From: Peribacillus simplex NBRC 15720 = DSM 1321
GTDB lineage: Bacteria > Bacillota > Bacilli > Bacillales > DSM-1321
Direction: 5' to 3'
Length of the DNA: 64,000 nt
Assembly (NCBI RefSeq): GCF_002243645.1
Contig: NZ_CP017704.1
Location: 248,001-312,000, forward strand
How positions within the stretch are numbered: position 1 is the first letter of the stretch; each line of letters begins with the position of its first letter. Positions 43,559-52,269 of this stretch are shown here, one piece after another. The position numbers and the translations under genes were made by a program. The notes under the pieces are model-generated. The model was given only the letters and a program-made list of their open reading frames with translations. It searched no databases and was not told the origin of the DNA.

Positions 43559-44827
43559 TTACACAACGGGTGCTTTTTCATGAAGAAGCGGGTGAAGGGC
43601 TTGAGTCTCATCAAGATAAACAAAAGCATCATATCTATCTGACATTACAGAAGGTACATAGTTTCCATATTGTTCATGTTCCGGTCTGTATACAACCCCA
43701 ATCGCCCGATGTCCAATTCTACCTTGGAATAGGTGCCGATTTTCATCAGTGAAAATGAGCAACTTATCATACGCCCCCGAAAGGTGCATAGCCTCCTCCC
43801 AACTTCCATTCATTGCCGGGGGTACTGTTTTTATTTCAAGATCCATGCCCCACTCATCTGCTGCAATAACAGTTCCTCTGTAGGTTCCGAACCCTGTGAT
43901 AAATACATCTTCAGTTGGGTTTTGCTCACAAATGACCTGACCTACGTTAATCATGCCGGAATCTCTCATATCAGTAGCGCTGGCATCACCAACATGGGTA
44001 TTATGTTCCCATACAATCGCCTTGCCTTTAGAACCGTAAAAATCCATAATTTCATTAAGAGCATCCACCATATGCATATCCCGAATATTCCACGATCTAT
44101 CATCATGAACCACCATTGTTCTGTAATAATTTTCTGCATTATACGCTACCAATGCATTCACTTGAAGGTTCAAATTCAATTCTTCGTGATGAGGGTATTT
44201 TTCTTTTTTTCGCTGAATAGTTGTTAGTAATTTGGCTACTTCCTCTATACAATCTTCTGAAAAAATGCCTGCGGAAACTGCGTACTCCTCATTATTACGA
44301 TTGAATGGCTCAAAACATGTGAACGCCTGTCTGGCAGCGTCGAGGTCAGGCGAATCAATTTGTTTTAAGTAATGGATGACTTCATCCATGGATTCCCAAA
44401 GACTATAGATATCTATCCCATAAAATCCAACTTTCATTTGATTTTGTCCAGACTCATTGTATTCTTTCAACCATTCAATCAGTTCGATCATTTCCTCGTT
44501 TGCCCACATCCAGGTCGGCCAGCGGTCAAAACTTTTAAGTACATCCTTTGCGGATCTAGTCACTAGGTCATAGCCTTTAACATACCTATTAATTGCCTGG
44601 CATGCGGGCCAATCGCCTTCAACGGCTACAAAAGTGAACCCTTTTTCTTGAATCAGTTTTTTTGTTATTTCAACTCGGGCCGTGTAAAACTCGGATGTTC
44701 CATGTGATGCCTCACCCAGCAAAACAAATTTTGAATTATTAACTTGTTGAACAAGCTTATCCCAATCTGCTTCACTTGTAAGCTTGACTGATTGTTCGAT
44801 TATTGACTGAACCAGATTATGATGCAC
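43559..44827 (-). CDS. Erythromycin esterase family protein
   Basis: 422 residues from a GTG preceded by AAGGAGG; a longer frame starts inside the upstream gene and is less likely. LGEASHGTSEFYTARVEITK near 38-57 is the catalytic signature (Glu and His), followed by FVAVEGDWPAC near 68, WEHNTHVGDA near 252, and GFGTYRGTVIAADEWG near 300. EreA/EreB open the macrolide lactone, but most Bacillus relatives have unknown substrates, so resistance should not be assumed. It forms a unit with the small upstream gene. Confidence 0.87.
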   Translation of the reverse strand: MHHNLVQSIIEQSVKLTSEADWDKLVQQVNNSKFVLLGEASHGTSEFYTARVEITKKLIQEKGFTFVAVEGDWPACQAINRYVKGYDLVTRSAKDVLKSFDRWPTWMWANEEMIELIEWLKEYNESGQNQMKVGFYGIDIYSLWESMDEVIHYLKQIDSPDLDAARQAFTCFEPFNRNNEEYAVSAGIFSEDCIEEVAKLLTTIQRKKEKYPHHEELNLNLQVNALVAYNAENYYRTMVVHDDRSWNIRDMHMVDALNEIMDFYGSKGKAIVWEHNTHVGDASATDMRDSGMINVGQVICEQNPTEDVFITGFGTYRGTVIAADEWGMDLEIKTVPPAMNGSWEEAMHLSGAYDKLLIFTDENRHLFQGRIGHRAIGVVYRPEHEQYGNYVPSVMSDRYDAFVYLDETQALHPLLHEKAPVV

Positions 44828-44856
44828 TGTTTTTCCTCCTTGTTCTTTTACGAACA

Positions 44857-45228
44857 TTATCGTTTGTATTCAGCATTATAAGAATTTGAACCTGCGTGTG
44901 CTGACAGTAAAGTATCAGCGTATCCTACTAGACGATTTATTAGTTCATCACAAATAGAGTAAACCAGCTGAAAATTTTCTACCTCAAATAGAACAGGATC
45001 ATCCAGAATTACTGTTGTGTTAATGAACACATCTTTGTTTCCATATAGATTGTAGTGCACTATTGCCTTTCCAGCAGCTCCTCCAGTAACTGGATCATTA
45101 AAGCCCGGAATGAAAACAAACCATTCTTCAGCCGTAGCAGACCTGAAGTTTTTTGTGAATGACATTCGCTCGGTTACCTTCATGATCTTTTTTAACTCTT
45201 CCGGATTTATATCCTTGATCTTGTTCAT
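44857..45228 (-). CDS. Hypothetical protein, 123 residues
   Basis: I do not recognise the family. The protein is soluble, acidic, and looks alpha/beta; EEWFVFIPGFNDPVTGGAAG in the middle is the most distinctive part. No signal peptide or membrane segment. It lies 29 bp upstream of the erythromycin-esterase family gene in the same direction, so it is probably co-expressed with it. Confidence 0.7.
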   Translation of the reverse strand: MNKIKDINPEELKKIMKVTERMSFTKNFRSATAEEWFVFIPGFNDPVTGGAAGKAIVHYNLYGNKDVFINTTVILDDPVLFEVENFQLVYSICDELINRLVGYADTLLSAHAGSNSYNAEYKR

Positions 45229-45493
45229 TCCATTGCCACCCTTAACACAATGTTAATAATCTTCCGTTATATATTTTCCTTATGGGACTCATCCTATAAA
45301 TATTATTATGAAATAGTCGAACACGGACACTGAAAAAAGGGTCATTATATACATGAAACATAACACAAGTAGACTTTTAATAAATGCCGTTAATCATGGA
45401 ACTACTGCATATAAAGATTATTTTTGGGGTATCAAAAGAGGGAAGATAAATTCCCGGATTGGGTTGGACTGGTCTGGAGTGGAGGGGTTGCTC

Positions 45494-46009
45494 ATGGAAA
45501 AGATGAATCGGGGAATTTTAACGGCGCTGTCGGCGATCGGCATTGCGCAAGGACTGAAAATTTTAACCCATAATAAGCTGACGGGAAAGTGGGACTTGAA
45601 GCAGGCTTTCACAACAGGTGGCATGCCTAGTTCGCACTCTGCTGGTGTGGCCGCACTGGCATCCTATGTGGCTGCAAATAAAGGCTGGCTGCATACGGAA
45701 ACATCGCTGGCGACAGTGTTTGGCGTAATTGTGATGTATGATGCTCAGGGGATTCGGCGCCATACAGGCGAAATTGCTAAGCTTGTAAATGATCTTGAAG
45801 ATAATATGGCAAAATTTTCTGGAGAGTTTCCGAGCTTCGAGTATGTGGAGCGTGAGAAAGAACTGAATGAACTGCTAGGACATCAGCCTGTGGAAGTGGG
45901 AGCAGGTGCGCTGCTTGGAGTTGTACTTGGGCTTATTTCGGCTAAATTGGAGGATGGCAAGCCCTCCAAAACCAAACGGCTGAAAACAGTGGGCTATTCT
46001 AGATCTTGA
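45494..46009 (+). CDS. Divergent PAP2 family membrane protein (YuiD-like)
   Basis: 171 residues from the ATG preceded by GGAGGGG, close to the family length of about 158; the frame is open upstream to 45353, but that extension lacks family similarity. Phosphatase motif GGMPSSHSAGVAAL near residues 38-51 and DAQGIRRHTGEIA near 80-92 are the conserved blocks. Function is unknown; PAP2-type lipid phosphatase activity is only a family guess. Confidence 0.85.
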   Translation: MEKMNRGILTALSAIGIAQGLKILTHNKLTGKWDLKQAFTTGGMPSSHSAGVAALASYVAANKGWLHTETSLATVFGVIVMYDAQGIRRHTGEIAKLVNDLEDNMAKFSGEFPSFEYVEREKELNELLGHQPVEVGAGALLGVVLGLISAKLEDGKPSKTKRLKTVGYSRS

Positions 46010-46652
46010 AGTAAGGTAAGCAAAGAACAAGGTAAGGAAGATTCTAAAAAAGATCGTACAAGATTTATTTAACCCAACATGTATATAAATATTTTTAACA
46101 TGAAAATATCTAAAAAAACATCTCAGTAAGGTGTTTTTTCTTATACATCCGGAAAAAATTATAATCACTAATATTTTTTAAATCATAAGAATAAAAAATA
46201 TGTCTATGTTATTAACATAGACAAGACTAATAATTTATTCTGCTTAACAAATAGGAGTGTCAACTAAGCTCTCATAGATGTACTATTGATATTTATTAAA
46301 GTGACGCTGTTTCTTCAACTAAGATTAAATTCTTTTGAAGAAACAGTATTAAAGGATCACCACATTGAAGATCCTTTTTTCATTAACTATAAAATCGATT
46401 TCTTAAGTTAGCTTGAAAGTTTTTTCGCGATTCTGGAGAAAAGTGAAATGCATTCTACTATTTTTTGCAGAAACCTAGACATCAATTTTTTCCTCATATA
46501 TTCATTTTTTAAGAATTCGATAAATCAATAAAAAAACGCGACATACCTTGTCCTTCTTGCGGCCGTGAAAACAGAAAAACCTCTATGTGTTAGAGGTTTT
46601 TTCGTTAACTTTAATCACTTGTAAATAGTAATAAATCATTTTTACACAAAAT
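46010..46652. other. Gene-free region with several hairpins
   Basis: Contains terminator-like hairpins at 46109-46139 (AAAAAACA/TGTTTTTT), 46351-46380 (AAAGGATC/GATCCTTT) and 46576-46602 (AAAACCTCTA/TAGAGGTTTT), and a 12 bp inverted repeat at 46307-46346 (CTGTTTCTTCAA). No supportable gene. Confidence 0.6.
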
Positions 46653-47024
46653 TTAATTCGAAGACTTTACCTGCTGGAATACCCACTCTATCATTTTTTC
46701 ATTTTCATAGGCGGGTATCCATGATGCATGGTCATAATTCATTTCTGATTTATATTCCGTGTATATTGGTTCTCCTCCATCACTTTCAATAGCGTCTATA
46801 ATATTTCTTGAATATGAAACAGGGATGACTGAATCGTCTTCTGCATGAAATGCCCAGATTGGTACGTGATTGATTAGATGTGCCTTAGCCGGATTAGCCC
46901 CTCCCGCTATTGGGACCATCGCTGCAAATGTATCAGGATGTTCCATATTCATATTGAATGTACCAAAACCACCCTGAGACAATCTTGTGGAATAAAGTCG
47001 GTTTGGATCATTTTTTTATCCTCC
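46653..47024 (-). pseudogene. C-terminal remnant of an alpha/beta hydrolase
   Basis: The frame reads DPNRLYSTRLSQGGFGTFNM, the nucleophile elbow of a secreted phospholipase/carboxylesterase (normally GLSMGG), then FHAEDDSVIP with the catalytic Asp, and HASW with the catalytic His. Only about the last 120 residues exist; everything before the elbow is missing and the frame begins right after the upstream gene start at 47027. The elbow Gly is Arg. It is therefore a truncated, probably inactive gene. Confidence 0.75.
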
Positions 47025-47026
47025 TT

Positions 47027-47359
47027 CTATAATGCTTCCTGTACCTCTATTTCCATCTCCAATAAGGCGTAACTCAAACTTTTCCCATGCGTATCCATAC
47101 CGAGTGATATTGTAACTCCGCCAAGCAAAGCTTGATGACAAACGAACTGAAGAGCAGCGATATTTGGAACCTCGTATCGAAAAATTTCACCATCAACAAT
47201 GTCCTTAAAATGGTGTTTTACTCTCTCTATTGTTACTTCTTTGCATAAAAGGGAATAGTCTTTTTCCTGATATGGAATAAGCGAAAGCATCAAAATATCC
47301 CCTTTATCACCAGCGCGACTGTGGGCAAGCTCATATAGTTTTTTCTTCATGCAGTACAC
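47027..47359 (-). CDS. AtuA-associated small protein (AtuA-like C-terminal domain)
   Basis: 110 residues; an internal ATG (MKKKLYEL) may be the real start. LYELAHSRAGDKGDILMLSLI is the signature of the small domain that in some species is fused to the C-terminus of AtuA/DUF1446 proteins. Here it is a separate gene overlapping the AtuA gene by 29 bp. Its biochemical role is not known. Confidence 0.8.
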   Translation of the reverse strand: MYCMKKKLYELAHSRAGDKGDILMLSLIPYQEKDYSLLCKEVTIERVKHHFKDIVDGEIFRYEVPNIAALQFVCHQALLGGVTISLGMDTHGKSLSYALLEMEIEVQEAL

Positions 47360-48671
47360 TCTCCTTTATTACAACACTCACTTCAATTTCTTCACGAGGA
47401 AGCAGTGAAGAAACAATTCCTAAAACTTCGTGTGTATACTTTCTTGCTCCTCCTCCACCGGCTGGCCCGTTTGTGTAAAGAGATTCAACCTCTTCACCAA
47501 TTTTAGCGGCTTCGCTTAGACTTTGTGCTTTAGCTGCTACCCTTAGTCGGACTTCGTATGGTTCATTCCATTGTCCAAAGGTATTCCGGTGTGTGGATGA
47601 AACACCGATATAATCAATCCGCAACTCATCAAAACTCTTCTCAAGTCTCTTTCTCATAACGTCTCCAGCTAGTTGGGCTCGTCCCCATGCATTTGAACCT
47701 GCATATGAAATTTCTCCTTCTCCAATAAACCCTGCATGGTAACCGACGCTTACTTTTAACGTTTCCGGCCGTTTTTTTCCTTTCCCTCCTGTTACTTCAA
47801 TTCGATCCTTCCCTGCCTCGCGAAGCTTTACTGACATAAAGTCGGCAATTACATCAGGTGTAATGTATTCGTTCGGATTTGTGACTTCATATAAAAGCTG
47901 TTCTTTCGCCGTCATTAGATTGATAACTCCACCTGTATTTGAAATTTTTGTAATCAAGGCAGAACCGTCTGCTCGTACCTCCGCATACGGAAATCCTAAG
48001 TTCTCCAGGTGTGGAACATCCTTTTTTCCCGGATCTGCGTAATAACCTCCAGCAATTTGACCACCGCATTCCAAAAGGTGGCCAATAATGGTTCCCTGTG
48101 CAATCAAATCTGTATCGTCAACCGACCACCCGAAGTGATGAACCATTGGCGCTAAAAATAAGGATGGATCCGCCACTCTCCCGGTCAGAATAATGTCTGC
48201 TTCTTTTTCTAACGCAGGTAAAATAGCTTCCACACCGAGATAGGCATTTGCCGATAAAATTGGGCCGCATGAATGTAGAGGCTTATTTGTTTCCATAGAC
48301 TGTGCATTTGTATCTAGGAATGACGATACATCATCCCCTGTAACAGCCGCTACTTTGATAGAAAGACCTAGTCGTTGGGCAATTTCAATTACTTTTTCAG
48401 CGCCACTGACCGGGTTGGCTGCTCCCATATTTGTAATTAACCGCACACCATTTTGAATGAGTGTTGGAAGTAAAAGCTCCATCCGCTTTTCAAGCAGCGG
48501 ATCATAGCCTAATGAAGAATTCTCTTTTTTTCGCTTTTGCGCCAGCGCGATTGTCCGTTCAGCCAAACATTCCAACACTAGATAATCCAAATTCCCTTTT
48601 TCTGCAAGAAGTAGTGCGGGTTCCAACCGATCACCTGAAAATCCTGCACCTGAACCGATTCTAATCAACAT
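47331..48671 (-). CDS. AtuA / DUF1446 family protein
   Basis: About 446 residues from the ATG behind GAGGTGATT. Family blocks: IRIGSGAGFSGDRLEPA at the N-terminus, LVLECLAERT near 33, LITNMGAANP near 78, TGRVADPSLFLAP near 160, and GQIAGGYYADPGKK near 196. AtuA takes part in acyclic terpene utilisation in Pseudomonas, but the reaction is unestablished. It follows a CitMHS transporter by 7 bp and is under an apparent sigma-54 promoter, so it probably acts on an imported organic acid. Confidence 0.85.
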   Translation of the reverse strand: MLIRIGSGAGFSGDRLEPALLLAEKGNLDYLVLECLAERTIALAQKRKKENSSLGYDPLLEKRMELLLPTLIQNGVRLITNMGAANPVSGAEKVIEIAQRLGLSIKVAAVTGDDVSSFLDTNAQSMETNKPLHSCGPILSANAYLGVEAILPALEKEADIILTGRVADPSLFLAPMVHHFGWSVDDTDLIAQGTIIGHLLECGGQIAGGYYADPGKKDVPHLENLGFPYAEVRADGSALITKISNTGGVINLMTAKEQLLYEVTNPNEYITPDVIADFMSVKLREAGKDRIEVTGGKGKKRPETLKVSVGYHAGFIGEGEISYAGSNAWGRAQLAGDVMRKRLEKSFDELRIDYIGVSSTHRNTFGQWNEPYEVRLRVAAKAQSLSEAAKIGEEVESLYTNGPAGGGGARKYTHEVLGIVSSLLPREEIEVSVVIKESVLHEEKTI

Positions 48672-48678
48672 AATCACC

Positions 48679-49983
48679 TCAAATAATAGTAATAGCTCCT
48701 GTTAGCAGGGCTACGATAGTCATGATAATTGTTGTTCCAAATGCCCATTTAAAAATAAAACGCTGATGATCCCCTAAATCAACGCCTGTCATTCCTATAA
48801 GAATAAACGTAGACGCTGTTAATGGACTTAATGGGAAGCCGGTTGTCATTTGCCCCAGTATAGCTGCCCGGCCAACTTCAATGGGATCAATTCCAAAAGT
48901 AGAAGCGGTTTGACTTATGATAGGTAAAACTCCAAAATAGTAAGCATCTGGTGTAAAAACTAAACTAAGAGGCATGCTTGTTATAGCTGTCAAAATAGGT
49001 AAGTAGCCCGCCATCGCTTCAGGAATAACCGAAACCATTGAAAGCGCCATAGCATCAATCATTTTTGTTCCGGTCAAAATACCGGTAAAAATCCCCGCCG
49101 CAAAAATCATGGTCGAAACCATAACAACGTTGTTTGCGTGACTTGTGATACGCTCCAGCTGTTGTTTTTGGTTTGGGTAATTCACCAATAAAGCAATTGT
49201 AAAAGCAATAATAAACAAAGTAGGAAGTGGAAGCCATACTTTGATTAAAGCGAAGAGAAGAATCAGTGTCAAAATAAGATTGAACCAAAAAAGTTGGGGA
49301 CGTTTAAATTCTAACGTCGTTACCGCTAATTCTTGAAAAGCTATGTTGTCCTTTTCCTCCATATCTATAATCCCTAATCTTTTCCTTTCTCTTTTTCCAA
49401 GCAGGTAGGATGAAAACAACACCCATAGGATACCTGCAACCATAGCAGGTAGAATAGGATTAAATAGTTGAGCAGAAGTGACATTCAAAGTTGCCATCGC
49501 CCTTGCTGTTGGACCGCCCCATGGTGCAAGATTCATGACACCGGCGCCCAGAGCCACTACACCTGCTAAAATCAGAGGGTTCATCTTCAATTTCTTATAA
49601 AGAGGTAGTAAGGCCGAAACAGTAATCATAAATGTAGAAGCACCATCCCCATCTAACGATACAAGCATCGTGATAACAGCCGTGCCCACCACCACTTTTA
49701 AGGGATCTCCTTTCACGATAAGAAGCATCTTAGTTACGATTGGATCAAACAAACCCGTGTCCATCATCAGTCCAAAATATAAAACAGCAAAAGCCACCAT
49801 AATTCCGGTTGGAGCAACCTTTTCGATACCCGCTAACATCATTTCTCCTATCCCCAAGCCAAATCCGCCAATCAAAGCAAAAACGATCGGCACCAACACC
49901 AGAGCAATTAATACCGATAATCGTTTTGTCATAATAAGGTAAAGGAAAACTCCTATTGTCAAGAAACCCAAAATAGCTAACAT
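48679..49983 (-). CDS. CitMHS family transporter
   Basis: 434 residues from the ATG behind GGGGGGATTAT; a longer upstream frame is not membrane-like. About 12 hydrophobic segments. The family pattern is visible in MVSLDGDGASTFMITVSALLP near 110-130 and GVMNLAPWGGPTARAMATL near 152-170. CitM/CitH transport divalent metal-citrate with protons; other members take other di- or tricarboxylates. First gene of the sigma-54 operon, so it sets the likely substrate class for AtuA. Confidence 0.88.
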   Translation of the reverse strand: MLAILGFLTIGVFLYLIMTKRLSVLIALVLVPIVFALIGGFGLGIGEMMLAGIEKVAPTGIMVAFAVLYFGLMMDTGLFDPIVTKMLLIVKGDPLKVVVGTAVITMLVSLDGDGASTFMITVSALLPLYKKLKMNPLILAGVVALGAGVMNLAPWGGPTARAMATLNVTSAQLFNPILPAMVAGILWVLFSSYLLGKRERKRLGIIDMEEKDNIAFQELAVTTLEFKRPQLFWFNLILTLILLFALIKVWLPLPTLFIIAFTIALLVNYPNQKQQLERITSHANNVVMVSTMIFAAGIFTGILTGTKMIDAMALSMVSVIPEAMAGYLPILTAITSMPLSLVFTPDAYYFGVLPIISQTASTFGIDPIEVGRAAILGQMTTGFPLSPLTASTFILIGMTGVDLGDHQRFIFKWAFGTTIIMTIVALLTGAITII

Positions 49984-50115
49984 ATAATCCCCCCAATGAG
50001 TCGTGAATTGAATGTTTACTGACATAGCACAGCTGAAAAATTTTTTTCCACGGGGCATATTTACCAAAGCTTACATTGCCCTTTATAAAAGAATTTTGCT
50101 GTATACTATTCTTAT

Positions 50116-50132
50116 TGCAAGAACCATGCCTA
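50116..50132 (-). promoter_or_regulatory. Sigma-54 promoter upstream of the CitMHS gene
   Basis: Minus strand TAGGCATGGTTCTTGCA matches TGGCACG-N4-TTGCA at GGCA, G and TTGCA, with GG and GC exactly 12 bp apart. It lies about 130 bp before the transporter gene. Confidence 0.85.
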
Positions 50133-50241
50133 AACAAAGAAAGTTATGTTAAATTATTATTGAAGTTTGATTTTCTTAGGTGTTTGTTCACTCTAATGCT
50201 GATTTATCAGTTATTTAAGTACTTACTAAGAAAATTAAAAA

Positions 50242-50281
50242 ACAAAAAAAGAAAGCACTTTATTGATAGCGCTTTCTTTTA
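50242..50281 (-). terminator. Terminator of the sigma-54 activator gene
   Basis: AAAGAAAGCGCT pairs with AGTGCTTTCTTT (one G-T) and is followed on the minus strand by TTTTGTTTTTT. It separates the activator transcript from the sigma-54 promoter. Confidence 0.75.
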
Positions 50282-50293
50282 TAGTGGATTCAA

Positions 50294-50417
50294 TTTCTAA
50301 TTTTTTAGAAAATATAACTAAGATTCTCAATTAAATTATTTTATCCCCTAATTCTATGGCCTTGGTGGATTTCTAATTTTTTAGAAATCCATTGATATTA
50401 TTCTAATTTTTTAGAAA
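50294..50417. promoter_or_regulatory. Three copies of TTTCTAATTTTTTAGAAA (upstream activating sites)
   Basis: Copies at 50294-50311, 50370-50387 and 50400-50417 (the last with A for the first T). Each is a TTTCT-N8-AGAAA palindrome with identical centre. They lie 160-300 bp upstream of the sigma-54 promoter, the normal enhancer position for a bacterial enhancer-binding protein. Confidence 0.8.
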
Positions 50418-50422
50418 TCACT

Positions 50423-51856
50423 TTAAATAATACGGTATTTTTTCATTTTATTATATAAGGTGGCCAAAGATACCCCTAGAGAATTTGCTGTTTTTTTTCT
50501 TCCTTCCATATCATTTCCGAACTTCCCCAAAATTTCTTGAATGAATTTTGATTCTGCTTCTTCCATTATGTCTTTTAGTGTATGACCGTTTGGTTTTAAT
50601 GTAGAATCTAAGCGATTCAATTCAAGCTTCATCATTACATCTGGTAAGTGGTGGAACTTTATTTCCATTCCTTCCGCCATACAAGTTGCATAGTCGATAA
50701 CATTTCTCAATTCTCGAACATTGCCAGGCCAATCATATGACCGCATAAATTCTAAAGTTTGTTCGTCAATCGTGTACATAGAACCATCCCTAGCTGATGG
50801 AGTTAATGACGAACGAAGCAATGAATGAACCAGTTCAGAGATATCCTCTCTTCGTTCTCGTAGAGGTGCTATCTTTAAGCTTATAACATTAAGTCTATAA
50901 AACAAATCTCCGCGAAAATGATTTTTATTTACAAGCTGTTGTAAATCACGGTGTGTAGCAGCAATAATCCTGACATCAATATTTCGCTCTTCTGTTTCTC
51001 CTACTCTTCTAATCTTACTTTCTTGTAACACCCTGAGTAACTTAGCTTGGAGATCATATGACATATCACCAATTTCATCCAAAAAGAGCGTACCCTGGTC
51101 TGCCATTTCAAATAAACCGATTTTACCGCCTTTTTTTGCATTGGTAAAGGCCCCATCTCCATAACCGAATAACTCACTTTCTAATAAAGAAGATGGAATA
51201 GACGCACAATTAACTGGAATAAAAGGCTTATTACCACGATGGCTTTTATGATGAATAGCCTGTGCGAATAATTCTTTCCCTGTCCCACTCTCGCCGATAA
51301 TTAAAACTGGAAAGTTGGAATCGGATACCCGTTTTGCCACATACACAACGTCCTTCAACCCGCCATCTTTTCCAATAATGTCATCAAAAGTGTATTTTAC
51401 TTTATATAGCGCATTCATCTGCTTTTTAAGCTGCCGGACTTTCTCGTTTTGTTTTTGAAGTTCAAGTGACAATTTATGAACTTCAGTTAAGCTTTTACAG
51501 ACGGACACAGCGCCAACAACCTGTTCATTGAGAATAATTGGAGCCATATCGACCACATATTCCCGATCTTTTGTCTTTCGGTAGACCCCAACACGACACT
51601 GACAATCTTTTAGTGTTTTTGTAAGTTGCGCTCCGGGCCGATACTTTACCAGTGGCTTCCCTATGATATCAGGTGTAACACCAGTAATACGTGTATATTC
51701 AGGATTAATCATTTTTACATACCCATTATGATCAATCACTAGAACACCGTCATTGATTGACTCTATAATTGCTTTCCACCAGCCTATGCTATTTTCACTA
51801 ATTGAAGCAGTGTTTATATTATTTGATTGCTCTTTCAAGGAATTAACTCCTTTCAC
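50423..51856 (-). CDS. Sigma-54-dependent activator, PAS + AAA+ + Fis-type helix-turn-helix
   Basis: 477 residues. A PAS domain spans about 25-135 (INDGVLVIDHNGYVKMINPE), then a short coiled linker (LSLELQKQNEKVRQLKKQM). The AAA+ domain has Walker A GESGTGKE, Walker B TLFLDEIGDM and WPGNVRELRNV. The sigma-54 contact loop reads GAFTNA instead of GAFTGA. The Fis-type helix-turn-helix (ANSLGVSLATLYNKMKKYRI) closes the protein. It is directly upstream of the CitMHS-AtuA operon and its promoter, which it presumably activates. Confidence 0.92.
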   Translation of the reverse strand: MKGVNSLKEQSNNINTASISENSIGWWKAIIESINDGVLVIDHNGYVKMINPEYTRITGVTPDIIGKPLVKYRPGAQLTKTLKDCQCRVGVYRKTKDREYVVDMAPIILNEQVVGAVSVCKSLTEVHKLSLELQKQNEKVRQLKKQMNALYKVKYTFDDIIGKDGGLKDVVYVAKRVSDSNFPVLIIGESGTGKELFAQAIHHKSHRGNKPFIPVNCASIPSSLLESELFGYGDGAFTNAKKGGKIGLFEMADQGTLFLDEIGDMSYDLQAKLLRVLQESKIRRVGETEERNIDVRIIAATHRDLQQLVNKNHFRGDLFYRLNVISLKIAPLRERREDISELVHSLLRSSLTPSARDGSMYTIDEQTLEFMRSYDWPGNVRELRNVIDYATCMAEGMEIKFHHLPDVMMKLELNRLDSTLKPNGHTLKDIMEEAESKFIQEILGKFGNDMEGRKKTANSLGVSLATLYNKMKKYRII

Positions 51857-52205
51857 CCTTATATACTATTGTAAATCTAAAATTCTACCTCTTCATTTAG
51901 TTCATATTTCTGTATTTTTCGCCTGGATCATTTTTAATTTTATCTCTAAACTTCTAATTCGTGAACATTTCCTTTGTGGTTGTTATGTGTTTACCCACTT
52001 CTTCAAATAAAGTCCTATTAATTTGTAAGTTGAATACTATATTACTTAGATATTGTCTCTACTAAGTTAAAAATCATTTTTCTACCTTAAAACTACGTTG
52101 AACCCGGTGGGAAATCATATTGTAACTAATAGGGTTTTAATAGAATGTCTTGATGGGGGTTTTTAAACGATTCAAAACCGACTAAATTGATCTCAATGAT
52201 TTTAG
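51857..52205. other. Intergenic region between GntR and sigma-54 activator genes
   Basis: AT-rich; promoter of the leftward activator gene expected near 51860-51950. No supportable gene. Confidence 0.4.
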
Positions 52206-52207
52206 AG

Positions 52208-52258
52208 CCAAAAATGACCTAAGCCTCTCTGCTTCTTAGAAAGGCTTAGGTCATTTCA
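52208..52258 (-). terminator. Terminator of the GntR regulator gene
   Basis: ATGACCTAAGCCT/AGGCTTAGGTCAT, 13 bp perfect stem, followed on the minus strand by TTTTTGG. Confidence 0.8.
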
Positions 52259-52269
52259 TGTCCCCAAAA

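Noticed and set aside
43385..43642. Rightward open frame running into the esterase gene
   Set aside because: It crosses a strong terminator and continues antisense to a real gene.
45353..45493. N-terminal extension of the YuiD-like frame
   Set aside because: Family length and the GGAGGGG ribosome site favour the start at 45494; the extension is not similar to the family.
46530..46593. Short frame with CPSCGREN, like a zinc-ribbon end
   Set aside because: About 20 codons with no start and stops just upstream; too short to support a gene or remnant.
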